From an uncultured Desulfovibrio sp. (GTDB lineage: Bacteria; Desulfobacterota; Desulfovibrionia; Desulfovibrionales; Desulfovibrionaceae): DNA of 64,000 bases. The notes beneath the pieces were generated by a model that saw nothing but the letters and a program-made list of their open reading frames with translations, was not told the origin of the DNA and ran no database searches. Positions within the stretch are counted from its first letter, which is position 1, and each line of letters opens with the position of its first letter. The stretch covers positions 186,001 through 250,000 of the forward strand of contig NZ_CALUWO010000001.1 of NCBI RefSeq assembly GCF_944324505.1. The letters are read 5' to 3'. The translations under genes were made by a program, and so were the position numbers. Shown here one piece after another: positions 25,369-35,860 of this stretch.

Positions 25369-25954
25369 TCTGACCCTTTACCTCGGCGGCACGCGCAGCG
25401 GCAAGAGCGCGCTGGCCGAAGCACAGGCCCTGCGCACCGGCGGGCCGGTGCTCTATGTGGCCACAGCCGAGGCCCGGCCGGAAGACCCGGCCATGTGTGA
25501 ACGCATCCGCCGGCATCGTGAGCGCCGCCCGGCACACTGGCACACGCTGGAATGCCCTCTGCATCCGGCGCCGGCCATTGAACGCGCCCTTGCGGCGCTG
25601 CATACCAGCCTGCCGTCCCGGACGGCGCGCCCCACGGTTTTGCTGGACTGCGTGACCCTGTGGGTATGCAATCTGCTGTTTTCCCTGCCCAATCCGCCGG
25701 ATCAGACCGCCTTTGAGCAGGCCGTGACAGCGGATGTCCGGGACCTGCTGCACCTCATGCAGCGCCTGCCCTGCCAGTGGATTGTGGTATCCGGCGAAGT
25801 GGGCCTGGGCGGCGTGGCCGCCGATGCCCTGAGCCGGCAGTATGCCGATGGCCTGGGGCTGGCCAATCAGCTGCTGGGCACCCATGCCGGCACGGCCTGG
25901 CTGGTGCTGGCCGGACGCCTGCTGCCTCTGGAACCGGGCCTGCCGCCGGCATGA
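25355..25954 (+). CDS. cobU: Adenosylcobinamide kinase/guanylyltransferase CobU
   Basis: CobU phosphorylates adenosylcobinamide and then adds GMP, giving the substrate of CobS. The 199-residue protein has the P-loop LGGTRSGKSALAEAQA at the N-terminus and RIRRHRERRPAHWHTLE, which holds the histidine that takes GMP. The segments LLDCVTLWVCNLLF and VSGEVGLGGV are also family-typical. Length is slightly longer than Salmonella CobU. It starts inside the end of cbiR, so the two are co-translated. This kinase makes it less likely that the CPT-like domain on CbiA is also a cobinamide kinase. Confidence 0.94.
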   Translation: MLLPDLTLYLGGTRSGKSALAEAQALRTGGPVLYVATAEARPEDPAMCERIRRHRERRPAHWHTLECPLHPAPAIERALAALHTSLPSRTARPTVLLDCVTLWVCNLLFSLPNPPDQTAFEQAVTADVRDLLHLMQRLPCQWIVVSGEVGLGGVAADALSRQYADGLGLANQLLGTHAGTAWLVLAGRLLPLEPGLPPA

Positions 25955-26027
25955 GCACCTGGGGGCATACGGGACACTACAGGATACTGACGAGGCGGCC
26001 GGACACTGCCGCCCCAAAGGAGTTGTC

Positions 26028-26531
26028 ATGATTCTTGTCTATACCGGCACGGGCAAGGGCAAGACCTCGGCCTGCGTGGGGCAGGCCCTGCGCGCCCTGG
26101 GGCAGAACATGCGCGTGGCCTTTGGCCAGTTCATGAAAAAGGACGTGGGCGCAGGGGAACAGGTCATGCTTGCCCGTCTGCTGGGGGCCGACTTTCTTGC
26201 CGGCGGCAAAGGCTTTCTGCGCAGGGAAGAAGACGTCCCTGCCCATCGCCGCGCGGCCGAGCAGGTGCTGGTCTGGGCCATGGACAGGCTGGACCGCCTG
26301 GATATGCTGATTTTGGACGAAAGCCTCTATGCCCTGCGTGCCGGCCTGCTGCGCCGGGACGAGCTGGAAGCGCTCATGGACGCCGCCGGCCGCGCCGCCT
26401 GCCATCTTGTGCTTTCCGGGCGCGATGCCCCGGACTGGCTGGTGCAGCGCGCCGATCTGGTGACGGACATGGGCGAGGTAAAGCACCCCTGGCAAAAGGG
26501 CATCACGGCCCAGCGCGGCATCGAATTCTAG
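26028..26531 (+). CDS. cobO: Corrinoid adenosyltransferase (CobA/CobO/BtuR type)
   Basis: This enzyme transfers the 5'-deoxyadenosyl group from ATP to the cobalt of corrinoids. The 167-residue protein starts at 26028 behind AAAGGAGTTGTC with MILVYTGTGKGKTSACVGQA, the characteristic P-loop. LILDESLYALRAG and HLVLSGRDAPDWLVQRADLV follow, as does KHPWQKGITAQRGIEF at the end. It lacks the N-terminal extension of some longer BtuR proteins. It is the last cobalamin gene; a GC-rich hairpin follows. Confidence 0.95.
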   Translation: MILVYTGTGKGKTSACVGQALRALGQNMRVAFGQFMKKDVGAGEQVMLARLLGADFLAGGKGFLRREEDVPAHRRAAEQVLVWAMDRLDRLDMLILDESLYALRAGLLRRDELEALMDAAGRAACHLVLSGRDAPDWLVQRADLVTDMGEVKHPWQKGITAQRGIEF

Positions 26532-26564
26532 CACAGGCAGCGCCACAGGCTCCCGCCATGCGTC

Positions 26565-26585
26565 CCCGCGCCGGCCCGGCGCGGG
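26565..26585 (+). terminator. GC-rich hairpin at the end of the cobalamin operon
   Basis: CCCGCGCCG (26565-26573) pairs with CGGCGCGGG (26577-26585). No T run follows, so termination would have to be rho-assisted. Confidence 0.35.
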
Positions 26586-26718
26586 AAAGGCCGGTGCGGC
26601 CGGATGCTCTGTCCCCGGCGGCACGTACAGCCCGCAGCGGACCCTGCCCCGGACGCCACAGCGCACACGCACGGCCACGGAGGTCATGCCTAGACCGCAG
26701 CGGCAGCCCCGGGCCGCG

Positions 26719-26747
26719 TTGACAGCGCTTCAGGGGAAGACTAGGCT
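26719..26747 (+). promoter_or_regulatory. Sigma-70-like promoter for the radical SAM gene
   Basis: TTGACA at 26719-26724 and TAGGCT at 26742-26747 are separated by exactly 17 bases, about 100 bases before the radical SAM start. The -35 box is perfect and the -10 box is weak. Confidence 0.45.
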
Positions 26748-26845
26748 TGCGCCGCGCCTTTTCCCGTGGCGCACCCCGCAGCAAAACCGCTTGTCGGGTA
26801 CGCCGGGCATTGCCGCAAACCATCTGCCACCGCAGGGAGAAAACC

Positions 26846-27811
26846 ATGACGACTGCCTTTCACCATGTCTACGGACCGGTGCCCTCCCGCCGCCTCGGGC
26901 GCTCGCTGGGTGTGGACGGCCTGACCTTCAAGACCTGTTCCTTTGACTGTGTGTACTGCCAGCTCGGGCATACCACCACCCACACCATCCAGCGCCGGGA
27001 ATACGTGCCCACCGCGGCCATTCTTGACGAAATCCGCCGCAAGCTGGCCACGGGAGACCGGCCGGACTATATCAGCTTTGCCGGTTCCGGCGAACCCACC
27101 CTGCATGCCGGCCTGGGCGACATCATCCGGGGCATCAAGGCCATGAGCGATGTGCCCGTGGCGGTCTTCACCAATGGTTCGCTGCTCTGGATGCCCGAGG
27201 TCTGCGAGGACCTGGCCCAGGCCGATGTGGTCATCCCCTCGCTGGATGGCGGCGATGCCGCCCTGCTGAACCGGGTGAACCGCTACGTGGCCCCCCTGAC
27301 CTTTGAACAGATCCTGGACGGACTCTATGCCTTCCGTGATCACTACGCCGGGCAGATATGGCTGGAAGTCATGCTGCTGGGCGGCATCAGCGATGGAAAC
27401 GATGCCGTGGACGCCATTGCGGCCCATGCCGTGCGCATCCGTCCGCACAAGGTGCAGGTCAACAGTGTCTGCCGCCCCCCGGCGGAAAGCTGGGCCAGAC
27501 CCGTGCCCGCCCCGCGGCTGCTGGAAATCCGGCAGCGCCTTGCCGCCGCCCTGCCCTGCCCGGTGGAAATCATTGCCGAACATCTTGATGACATGGCGCA
27601 CACCACCTTCCGCACCCAGATTCGGGACGAGGACATTCTGGCCCTCATCGAACGCCGCCCCTGTACGGCGGCGGGCGTGGCGGCCGGCCTCAATATCCAT
27701 GTGACCGAAGCCATCAAGCATCTGGAACTGCTGGTGGCTGACGGCAAGGCCGTCACCCTGCCCCAGGACGGCGAGGTCTTCTATTCCGCCTGTGAGCTGC
27801 GCACGGTCTAG
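26846..27811 (+). CDS. Radical SAM protein with C-terminal winged-helix-like domain
   Basis: A 321-residue radical SAM protein. The iron-sulfur motif is CSFDCVYCQ (CxxxCxxC) at about residues 31-38, preceded by YGPVPSRRLGRSLGVD, a start typical of the COG0731-like group. The SAM-binding region includes FAGSGEPTLH and VAVFTNGSLLW. Residues about 255-321 look like a small winged-helix domain (CTAAGVAAGLNIHVTEAIKH). The start at 26846 follows GGGAGAAAACC. The substrate is unknown, and although it lies next to the cobalamin genes it has its own promoter-like sequence, so a functional link is not implied. Confidence 0.85.
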   Translation: MTTAFHHVYGPVPSRRLGRSLGVDGLTFKTCSFDCVYCQLGHTTTHTIQRREYVPTAAILDEIRRKLATGDRPDYISFAGSGEPTLHAGLGDIIRGIKAMSDVPVAVFTNGSLLWMPEVCEDLAQADVVIPSLDGGDAALLNRVNRYVAPLTFEQILDGLYAFRDHYAGQIWLEVMLLGGISDGNDAVDAIAAHAVRIRPHKVQVNSVCRPPAESWARPVPAPRLLEIRQRLAAALPCPVEIIAEHLDDMAHTTFRTQIRDEDILALIERRPCTAAGVAAGLNIHVTEAIKHLELLVADGKAVTLPQDGEVFYSACELRTV

Positions 27812-28068
27812 CCGGCAGGGACAGGCCGCCCTCTGACACAGCGGGCGCGCCTTCCAGGGCGCCATCCAGACGCAGGGCATCCTGCCCTTGTCGTCCCCGT
27901 GCCAAGGCGCCGGGAACGGCCCGGAAGTCCCGAACGCTTCCCGGGCGCCATCCGGGCGCCATTCTGACCCGCGCCATACCCGGAGTCTGCACCAAAACGA
28001 CAGCTCCTTTTCTTCGACCCCGGCGCGCAAAAAGCCCCTTGCCCCATGCTGCCGGGACTGATTGCCGC
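27812..28068. other. Intergenic region between convergent genes
   Basis: No gene is supported. The sequence CGGGCGCCATC occurs twice in close tandem near 27940-27965, with a related CAGGGCGCCATCC near 27856. No function is apparent. Confidence 0.5.
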
Positions 28069-28108
28069 AAAAAAAAAGACCGCCTGCACGCACATGCAGG
28101 CGGTCTTT
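28069..28108 (-). terminator. Intrinsic terminator of ilvC
   Basis: A perfect 14-bp stem (28075-28088 with 28095-28108; core GACCGCCTGCA) with a 6-base loop is followed on the minus strand by nine T residues. It starts 26 bases after the ilvC stop. Confidence 0.92.
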
Positions 28109-28134
28109 ACACAGGCGGAATCAGGAAAAAGGAA

Positions 28135-29852
<1,718 letters not shown>

Positions 29853-29997
29853 GGCGCTCCTCCCAGAGCAGATTGGCATTGAAACAGGGTTTCAATGGCT
29901 GCGCCACCCCGCGCGGGAAAGGCTGGACCTTTCCGCCACGGGGGACGTGCGGCGGCTTCCGCCCCCGCAAAAACAGCATGTTTTCACAGCAGATACC

Positions 29998-31689
29998 CTA
30001 GACCAGGAGCATCTCATCCAGGGCTGCCCCGGCGGGCACCATGGGATAGACGTTTTCTTCACGCTCCACGGATATGTCCACAAAGGCCGGATTGGGCGAA
30101 TTGAGGGCCGTTTCCAGCACGGCATGCAGCTGCGCCGGATCGGTGATGCGGTAGCCTTCGGCCCCGTAGGCCTCGGCCAGCCTGACGAAATCGGGCTGGG
30201 CCTCCATATTGGTGAAGCTGTAGTTATGGTTGTAGAACAGTTCCTGCCACTGGCGCACCATGCCAAGGTAGCGATTGTTGAGAATGATGACCTTGATGGG
30301 CAGTCTGTACTGCACCACGGTGGCCAGTTCCTGAATATTCATCTGAATGGAACCGTCACCGGCCACGGCAATGACCTTTTTGTCGGGGAAGGCACACTGT
30401 GCCCCGATGGCGGCCGGAAAGCCGTAGCCCATGGTGCCCAGGCCGCCGCTGGTCAGCAGGGTACGCGGCCGGGTAAAGGAATAGAACTGCGCCGCCCACA
30501 TCTGATTCTGGCCCACCTCGGTGGTAACAATGGCTTCACCCTTGGTGAGCTGGTACAGTTCCTCGATGACGTGCTGCGGCTTGATATGGTCGTTGGGATG
30601 ATAGCAGAGGGGCTTGCTTTCCTTCCACTGCTCGGCCGTCTGCAACCAGACGGCATGCTCCCCGGCCCAGTCCACATTGGCCATCTTGCTGCGGGCGATT
30701 TCCAGCATGCCGGACAGGGCCTGACGGCAGTCCCCCACCACGGGAACATGCACTTCCACATTCTTGCGGATGGAGGTGGGGTCAATGTCGATGTGGATAA
30801 TGCGCGCATGCGAGGCAAAGGCCGAAATCTTGCCTGTGACGCGGTCATCGAAGCGCGCCCCCACGCAGAGCAGCACATCGGCATTATTGATGGCCATATT
30901 GGCGGCATAGGAACCGTGCATGCCCACCATCCCCAGCCACAGGGCATCTGTGGCCGGAAAGCCGCCCAGCCCCATGAGTGTGCAGGCCACGGGCACATGC
31001 ATCTCGTGGGCCAGCTCGCCCAGCACCGTGGCGGCATCGGCCATGATGACCCCGCCGCCGGCCAGAATGAGGGGACGACGGGCCTGGGCCAGAACCTCCA
31101 TGGCCCGGCGCAGCTGATTCAGATTGGGCTTGTAGGTGGGATTGTAGCTGCGCATGTAGATGTCTTCGGGCCAGACAAATTCGGCATGGGCCTGCATGAC
31201 ATCCTTGGGCAGGTCCACCAGCACGGGGCCGGGCCGCCCGGAACGGGCCAGATAAAAGGCCTGGCGGATGGTCTTGGCCAGCTTGCGGATGTCCTTGACC
31301 AAAAAATTGTGTTTGGTGCACGGCCGGGTGATGCCCACGATGTCCACTTCCTGAAAGGCATCATTGCCGATGAGTTTGGTGGGCACCTGCCCGGTGAGCA
31401 CCACCAGCGGAATGGAATCACAGTAGGCCGTGGCTATGCCCGTCACGGTATTGGTGGCGCCGGGTCCGGACGTTACCAGACAGACGCCGACCTTGCCGGA
31501 CGCACGGGCATAGCCATCGGCCGCATGCACAGCCCCTTGCTCATGCCGTACCAGAATGTGCTTTAGCTCAGGGTGGCGTGGCAGCTCGTCATAGATGTCA
31601 AGAACAGCACCGCCCGGATAGCCGAACAGCACATCCACGCCTTCCTTTTTCAAGGATTCAAGGAGAATCTGTGCACCTGTGAGTTCCAT
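29998..31689 (-). CDS. ilvB: Acetolactate synthase large (catalytic) subunit
   Basis: This thiamine-diphosphate enzyme condenses pyruvate with pyruvate or 2-oxobutyrate. The 563-residue protein has the N-terminal pyrimidine-binding motif FGYPGGAVLDIYD, the glutamate-containing HEQGAVHAADGYARASG, and SGPGATNTVTGIATA. A central FAD-binding region holds RFDDRVTGK. The ThDP motif GDGSIQMNIQELATVVQYRL is near the C-terminus, followed by NRYLGMVRQWQELF. The start is preceded by AGGAG. It follows the small gene ydcH after 20 bases. Confidence 0.97.
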   Translation of the reverse strand: MELTGAQILLESLKKEGVDVLFGYPGGAVLDIYDELPRHPELKHILVRHEQGAVHAADGYARASGKVGVCLVTSGPGATNTVTGIATAYCDSIPLVVLTGQVPTKLIGNDAFQEVDIVGITRPCTKHNFLVKDIRKLAKTIRQAFYLARSGRPGPVLVDLPKDVMQAHAEFVWPEDIYMRSYNPTYKPNLNQLRRAMEVLAQARRPLILAGGGVIMADAATVLGELAHEMHVPVACTLMGLGGFPATDALWLGMVGMHGSYAANMAINNADVLLCVGARFDDRVTGKISAFASHARIIHIDIDPTSIRKNVEVHVPVVGDCRQALSGMLEIARSKMANVDWAGEHAVWLQTAEQWKESKPLCYHPNDHIKPQHVIEELYQLTKGEAIVTTEVGQNQMWAAQFYSFTRPRTLLTSGGLGTMGYGFPAAIGAQCAFPDKKVIAVAGDGSIQMNIQELATVVQYRLPIKVIILNNRYLGMVRQWQELFYNHNYSFTNMEAQPDFVRLAEAYGAEGYRITDPAQLHAVLETALNSPNPAFVDISVEREENVYPMVPAGAALDEMLLV

Positions 31690-31709
31690 ATCAATAAGGC
31701 TCCTGCGCG

Positions 31710-31940
31710 CTAGTTGTTTGCCGCGCGATATTTATCAAGCAATTCCATGAGTTTGGTCTTGCCTTCCAGCTTCTGCTTCTTCAGCTGCTTGAGGGTCTGA
31801 TCTTCGGTGGGCGTACGATAGGCCTTGGCTTCCAGCTTTTCCACCTGCTTTTCGTACAGCACGTGGTCTTCCCAGAGGGATTTCAGCTCCGGATCAGTGG
31901 GGGCCATCTTCTCGAGCAGTTCAATTTCATGCTGATCCAT
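31710..31940 (-). CDS. YdcH family (DUF465) small coiled-coil protein
   Basis: A 76-residue, mostly helical protein: MDQHEIELLEKMAPTDPELK, then a charged heptad-like stretch ending ELLDKYRAANN. It fits the short DUF465/YdcH family, whose function is unknown. It sits between yggT and ilvB with small gaps on the same strand, so it is probably co-transcribed with both. Confidence 0.85.
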   Translation of the reverse strand: MDQHEIELLEKMAPTDPELKSLWEDHVLYEKQVEKLEAKAYRTPTEDQTLKQLKKQKLEGKTKLMELLDKYRAANN

Positions 31941-31989
31941 AAGAAATCTCCAGTGTTACAGGGTTCTGCGCCCGTGGGCGCCATAGTGC

Positions 31990-32292
31990 TCATGCCAGAG
32001 TGGCGGCGTACTGCACAAGCGAACGCACCACAATCTGATTAAAGAGCTGGATGGCCAGAAGCACCACCACCGGGGAAAAGTCCAGCCCCCGGCAGTAGGT
32101 AAAGGGCATCCATTTGCGGACACGGTAAAAAACAGGTTCCGTCATGACACGCAGGGCGCGCACCACGGGGTTATACGGATCGGGACGCACCCACGTCACC
32201 ACAGTGGCCACAATCACGACCCAGAAATACAGATTGAGCAGCGTTCCCAGCAGGCTGGCAACGGCAACAATGATATTTTGCAACAAAAACAT
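31990..32292 (-). CDS. YggT family membrane protein
   Basis: A 100-residue inner-membrane protein with two hydrophobic regions. The first (residues 5-33) runs into VVTWVRPDPYNPVVRALRVM, and a second begins after RGLDFSPVVVLLAIQLFNQI. These are the signatures of the YggT family, which has been linked to cell division and osmotic tolerance in some bacteria. The start is 3 bases after the stop of the HAD gene, so the two are coupled. Confidence 0.9.
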   Translation of the reverse strand: MFLLQNIIVAVASLLGTLLNLYFWVVIVATVVTWVRPDPYNPVVRALRVMTEPVFYRVRKWMPFTYCRGLDFSPVVVLLAIQLFNQIVVRSLVQYAATLA

Positions 32293-32294
32293 GC

Positions 32295-32942
32295 TTACTC
32301 CACGCTCGGTCCGAGAATCTCGCGCAGGGCGGCATAGTCTGCCGCCACCACATCACCGGACAGGCTCCTGTTTCCAAAAGCGGCAAAGGGAATGCCCGCC
32401 CCCACGGCGGCATCGCGATCATGCTGGCTGTCGCCCACAAAAAGCACGGCTTCCGGCGCCAGCCCCCACTGCTTGAGGATATACTTTGCCCCGTCCGGGC
32501 AGGGCTTGGGAGGCATTCCCCTATCTGCCCCGACTACAGGATTAAAATAGGGAGACATACCAAAAATGTCCAGAACCCTTTCTATGCCTTTCTGTGTGCG
32601 GTTGGTATCCACCGCCATGCGCACACCATGGCCGTGCAGCCACAGGGCCATGTCGCGAAAGCCCGGATACAGCACCAGCAGCGGCATGATGTCCCGCTGA
32701 TAGTTGACCACGTGGCGTGTCACATAGTCAATCTGGCTGTGCAGCTCCGGCGGCAGCAGATAGCGCAGCGACTCCAGCGCCGTGGCCATGAAGCAATACT
32801 GCTCCTGTTCCGGCGTCATGGGCGGCAGGCCGAAATAGGCCAGAATGCGATTGTAGAAAATGCCGTTGGTGGCGCAGGAATCGATGATGACCCCGTCACA
32901 GTCGAAAATGACCCCCCGGAGTCTTCCGGGAAAGGCGTTCAT
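32295..32942 (-). CDS. HAD-like hydrolase (phosphoglycolate phosphatase-like)
   Basis: A 215-residue haloacid-dehalogenase superfamily protein. Motif I is VIFDCDGVIIDS, with the nucleophilic aspartate followed by the general acid. Motif II is probably MAVDTNRT, motif III involves a lysine in KPCPDGAKYIL, and motif IV is LFVGDSQHDRDAAVGAG. A helical cap lies between residues 20 and 90. The start at 32942 overlaps the upstream stop (ATGA). The natural substrate is not evident. Confidence 0.9.
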   Translation of the reverse strand: MNAFPGRLRGVIFDCDGVIIDSCATNGIFYNRILAYFGLPPMTPEQEQYCFMATALESLRYLLPPELHSQIDYVTRHVVNYQRDIMPLLVLYPGFRDMALWLHGHGVRMAVDTNRTQKGIERVLDIFGMSPYFNPVVGADRGMPPKPCPDGAKYILKQWGLAPEAVLFVGDSQHDRDAAVGAGIPFAAFGNRSLSGDVVAADYAALREILGPSVE

Positions 32943-33865
32943 GCCTCCCGCCCCCATGTGACCAGCAGAAATTCCCGCTGCCAGTGGACACGGCAGCGCA
33001 GCGCACGCGGCCGCCGCAACAGCTGCCACAACGGGGCGCGTACCCCGCACAGCGCCGGCCCGTCTGCGGGAAAAAGCGCCTGCTCCGCAGCCGTCAGGGG
33101 GCGCAGGTCCTCCCGTTCCAGCAGCGCCTGCCGCATGGCCCCTTCGGCCAGCAGCACGGCCCCTTCCGGCAGAAAGACGGCCGCCGCATCCAGCACACGC
33201 TCCCACGGCGGCAACAGGGACATGTCCGCCGCATCCAGCGCAGCGGCTTCCGCGCCGGGGCCATGCCCCGGCAGGCGGGCGGCCATAGCCGGCACTTCGG
33301 CGTCCTCTGCCGCTTCGCCCAGCATGGCGGCCAGCGCGTCCTGCCCGGCGCGCATGTGACGGTCCAGCGCCGCCATCTCCGCCAGGCGTTCCTCCTGCAA
33401 CCAGCTCCAGAGCAGCATGCGCTGGGCTGCGCGGGTCAGTTCCTCCTGCTCTGCCTGCTCCGCCGCCCGGGCAGCGTGTGCTGCCCCGTCCTCCCCGCCG
33501 CCGCATGCGGCAAAGGCCTGTCGCGCCGCGGCCTCGCTCTGCCGGCGCAGCGCGTCCTCGCGCCCGGCCAGCTGGCCCAGCGTTTCCAGCGGTACGCCGG
33601 AAAGCGCGGCCTGGCCCAGGCGGCGCATGTCTTCCAGGCAGGCAGCCGCCTCTTCAGGAGTATAGGGCAGGTGGGGCGGCGTGAACCACGGCCCCTGCGG
33701 GGCAGGCGTTTCCAGCCAGCGGTTCCGCCCCAGGGCAAGACGAGAAGGCGCCCGCATGCTCAGGGGCAGTCCAGGCCAGAGGCGGGGCACGGCGGCCAGC
33801 GCCGCCGGCGACGTGGCATCAAGCGGCCCGCGCACGGCAGGCAGGCGAAGAAGAAAAGAAGGCAT
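32939..33865 (-). CDS. Hypothetical protein, alanine-rich and helical
   Basis: I do not recognise this 308-residue protein. It has no signal peptide or membrane segment. The N-terminal third is Pro/Leu-rich (RLWPGLPLSMRAPSRLALGR, then APQGPWFTPPHLPYTPEEAA), the centre is a long Ala/Glu/Arg helix that is probably coiled coil (residues 90-200), and the C-terminal third ends RVHWQREFLLVTWG. Translational coupling to the HAD hydrolase gives it the look of a real gene. It is the first gene of the minus-strand run that leads to ilvBNC. Confidence 0.7.
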   Translation of the reverse strand: MPSFLLRLPAVRGPLDATSPAALAAVPRLWPGLPLSMRAPSRLALGRNRWLETPAPQGPWFTPPHLPYTPEEAAACLEDMRRLGQAALSGVPLETLGQLAGREDALRRQSEAAARQAFAACGGGEDGAAHAARAAEQAEQEELTRAAQRMLLWSWLQEERLAEMAALDRHMRAGQDALAAMLGEAAEDAEVPAMAARLPGHGPGAEAAALDAADMSLLPPWERVLDAAAVFLPEGAVLLAEGAMRQALLEREDLRPLTAAEQALFPADGPALCGVRAPLWQLLRRPRALRCRVHWQREFLLVTWGREA

Positions 33866-33955
33866 TGCGGTCAGTTCCTTTGCTGCTCACAAAGATAGCC
33901 ATGACCATCGCCAAAAGCAAGCCGGCAAATGTTTTCCCCTTTTTTTCAAAAAATC

Positions 33956-33984
33956 TTGTCAAAAAGTGTGCAGCCGTGTATACG
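33956..33984 (+). promoter_or_regulatory. Candidate promoter for pdxST
   Basis: TTGTCA (33956-33961) and TATACG (33979-33984) with a 17-base spacer, about 130 bases before pdxS, just after an AT-rich stretch. Confidence 0.4.
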
Positions 33985-34045
33985 GCAGTCTGTAGCCTCC
34001 GGCATTGCCGTTGTCTGCCCGGGCAGCAGGCTTCTGGACATGGCC

Positions 34046-34076
34046 GGCCGGGCGCCATCACCGATGGCGTCCGGCC
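34046..34076 (+). promoter_or_regulatory. Strong hairpin in the pdxS 5' leader
   Basis: GGCCGGGCGCCATC (34046-34059) pairs with 34063-34076 over 14 positions with one mismatch and a 3-base loop. CCCCTTGAAT follows. It could be an attenuator or a leader structure. No known riboswitch pattern is visible. Confidence 0.5.
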
Positions 34077-34113
34077 CCCTTGAATCATACTATTATACTA
34101 AGGAATTGGAGCA

Positions 34114-35001
34114 ATGCACATGGAACAGGGAACCCTTCGCCTCAAGACCGGTCTGGCCGAAATGCTCAAGGGCGGCGTGATCATGGACGTTACCACCCCC
34201 GAACAGGCCGTCATTGCCCAGGAGGCCGGCGCCTGCGCCGTCATGGCCCTGGAACGGGTGCCGGCGGACATCCGCGCCGCCGGCGGCGTGGCCCGCATGG
34301 CGGATCCCACCGTGGTAGAGCGCATCATGCAGGCGGTCACCATTCCGGTCATGGCCAAGGCGCGCATCGGGCATTTTGTGGAAGCCCGCATTCTGGAAGC
34401 CCTGGGCGTGGACTACATTGACGAAAGCGAGGTGCTTACCCCGGCCGATGACCGCTACCACATCAACAAGCGGGACTTCACCGTGCCCTTTGTGTGCGGC
34501 TGCCGCAACCTGGGCGAGGCCCTGCGCCGCATTGCCGAAGGCGCAGCCATGATCCGCACCAAGGGCGAACCGGGCACCGGCAACGTCATCGAGGCCGTGC
34601 GCCACTGCCGCCAGGTACTGGACGACATCCGCCGCCTGTGCGTGCTGCCCGAGGACGAGGTGCCCAACTACGCCAAGGAAATGGGAGCGCCCCTGGAAAT
34701 CTGCCAGCTGGTGCGCAGCCAGGGCCGTCTGCCCGTGGTGAACTTTGCCGCCGGGGGCATTGCCACCCCGGCCGATGCGGCGCTCATGATGCAGCTGGGC
34801 TGCGACGGCGTTTTTGTGGGCTCCGGCATCTTCAAGTCCGGCGATCCGGCCCGGCGGGCCAGAGCCATTGTCCAGGCCGTGACCAATTACCAGGACTATG
34901 CCCTGCTGGCCGAGATTTCCAAGGACCTCGGCGAACCCATGGTCGGCATTGACATCAGTGCCATTCCGGCGGAACAGCGCATGCAGGAACGGGGCTGGTA
35001 A
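34114..35001 (+). CDS. pdxS: Pyridoxal 5'-phosphate synthase subunit PdxS
   Basis: PdxS builds PLP from ribose 5-phosphate, glyceraldehyde 3-phosphate and ammonia supplied by PdxT. The 295-residue protein has the (beta/alpha)8 signatures [62 protein letters not shown] and [14 protein letters not shown]. The start at 34114 has GGAG 5 bases upstream; ATG at 34120 is an alternative. The stop overlaps the pdxT start by one base (TAATG). PLP is needed by SelA and CobD in this window. Confidence 0.97.
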   Translation: MHMEQGTLRLKTGLAEMLKGGVIMDVTTPEQAVIAQEAGACAVMALERVPADIRAAGGVARMADPTVVERIMQAVTIPVMAKARIGHFVEARILEALGVDYIDESEVLTPADDRYHINKRDFTVPFVCGCRNLGEALRRIAEGAAMIRTKGEPGTGNVIEAVRHCRQVLDDIRRLCVLPEDEVPNYAKEMGAPLEICQLVRSQGRLPVVNFAAGGIATPADAALMMQLGCDGVFVGSGIFKSGDPARRARAIVQAVTNYQDYALLAEISKDLGEPMVGIDISAIPAEQRMQERGW

Positions 35002-35594
35002 TGGCCTGCATAGGCGTACTGGCCCTGCAGGGGGCCTTCCGCGAGCATGTCCGGGTACTGCGGCAGCTGGGCGCCGATGTCCGCGAGCTGCGCCAGCGCC
35101 GTCATCTGGACGGCGTGGATGCCCTGGTTATCCCCGGTGGCGAAAGTACCACCATGGGCCGGCTTCTGCTGGCCCTGGACATGATGGAACCGCTGCGGCA
35201 GCGCATTGCCGGCGGCATGCCGGTTTACGGCAGCTGCGCCGGCCTGATCCTGCTCTGCCGGAACATCGAGGCATCGGACCAGCCGCGCATCGGTCTGCTG
35301 GACGCCACGGTGCGCCGCAATGCCTTCGGCCGGCAGGTGGACAGCTTTGAAACCCTGCTGCACGTCAAGGGCCTGGATGCCCCGTTGCAGGCGGTCTTCA
35401 TCCGGGCGCCCCTCATCACGGCCGTAGGCCCGCAGGTGGAGGTGCTGGCCCGCGAGGACATGTGCCGCCATGGCGGTACAGGGCACAGCATCGTGGCCGT
35501 GCGGCAGGGGAACATTCTGGCCACGTCCTTTCACCCTGAACTGACGCCGGACACGCGCCTGCACGCCAGCTTCCTGCAAATGGTGGCCGCCTAG
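35001..35594 (+). CDS. pdxT: Pyridoxal 5'-phosphate synthase glutaminase subunit PdxT
   Basis: PdxT hydrolyses glutamine and channels ammonia to PdxS. The 197-residue class I amidotransferase shows IGVLALQGAFREHVRVLRQLG, IPGGESTTMGRLL, the nucleophile in VYGSCAGLILL and the His/Glu pair in ATSFHPELTPD. The gene is directly coupled to pdxS by a one-base overlap. Confidence 0.96.
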   Translation: MACIGVLALQGAFREHVRVLRQLGADVRELRQRRHLDGVDALVIPGGESTTMGRLLLALDMMEPLRQRIAGGMPVYGSCAGLILLCRNIEASDQPRIGLLDATVRRNAFGRQVDSFETLLHVKGLDAPLQAVFIRAPLITAVGPQVEVLAREDMCRHGGTGHSIVAVRQGNILATSFHPELTPDTRLHASFLQMVAA

Positions 35595-35599
35595 CCGCC

Positions 35600-35678
35600 G
35601 CCGGGGAGCGGTCCAGGCCCCCGCAGGGCCGCGCATCCGCTGCGGCCCGGACGGAAGACGGTCCGGCCGCTCCCCGGC
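35600..35678 (+). terminator. Extended inverted repeat after pdxT
   Basis: GCCGGGGAGCGG (35600-35611) is complementary to CCGCTCCCCGGC (35667-35678), and the interval contains a second small stem (GGCCGC/GCGGCC). No T run follows. It may end pdxST transcription or be a processing structure. Confidence 0.4.
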
Positions 35679-35795
35679 CGTTCGCGGCGCATGCGGCGGC
35701 ACGCTGGCCCCCTGCCCGTGCCGGTTCATGCCGGTCCGTGCCAGTCCACCTGTCCGCATCAGTCCGGCCGGTCCGTATCAATTCATCACCACAAT

Positions 35796-35834
35796 AAAAA
35801 AAAACGGGCGCCGTTCCCTGCGGAACGGCGCCCG
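35796..35834 (-). terminator. Intrinsic terminator of rny
   Basis: A perfect 13-bp stem CGGGCGCCGTTCC (35805-35817 with 35822-35834), loop CTGC, followed on the minus strand by nine T residues. Confidence 0.92.
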
Positions 35835-35860
35835 ATGCTTCCTGCCTGCGTGCCGGTACC

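Larger units (their letters stand above)
26532..26845 (+). other. Intergenic region after the cobalamin genes
   Basis: No gene is supported in these 314 bases. The region holds the hairpin at 26565-26585 and a promoter-like sequence at 26719-26747. Frames on the minus strand here are arginine-rich and look like shadows. Confidence 0.6.
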
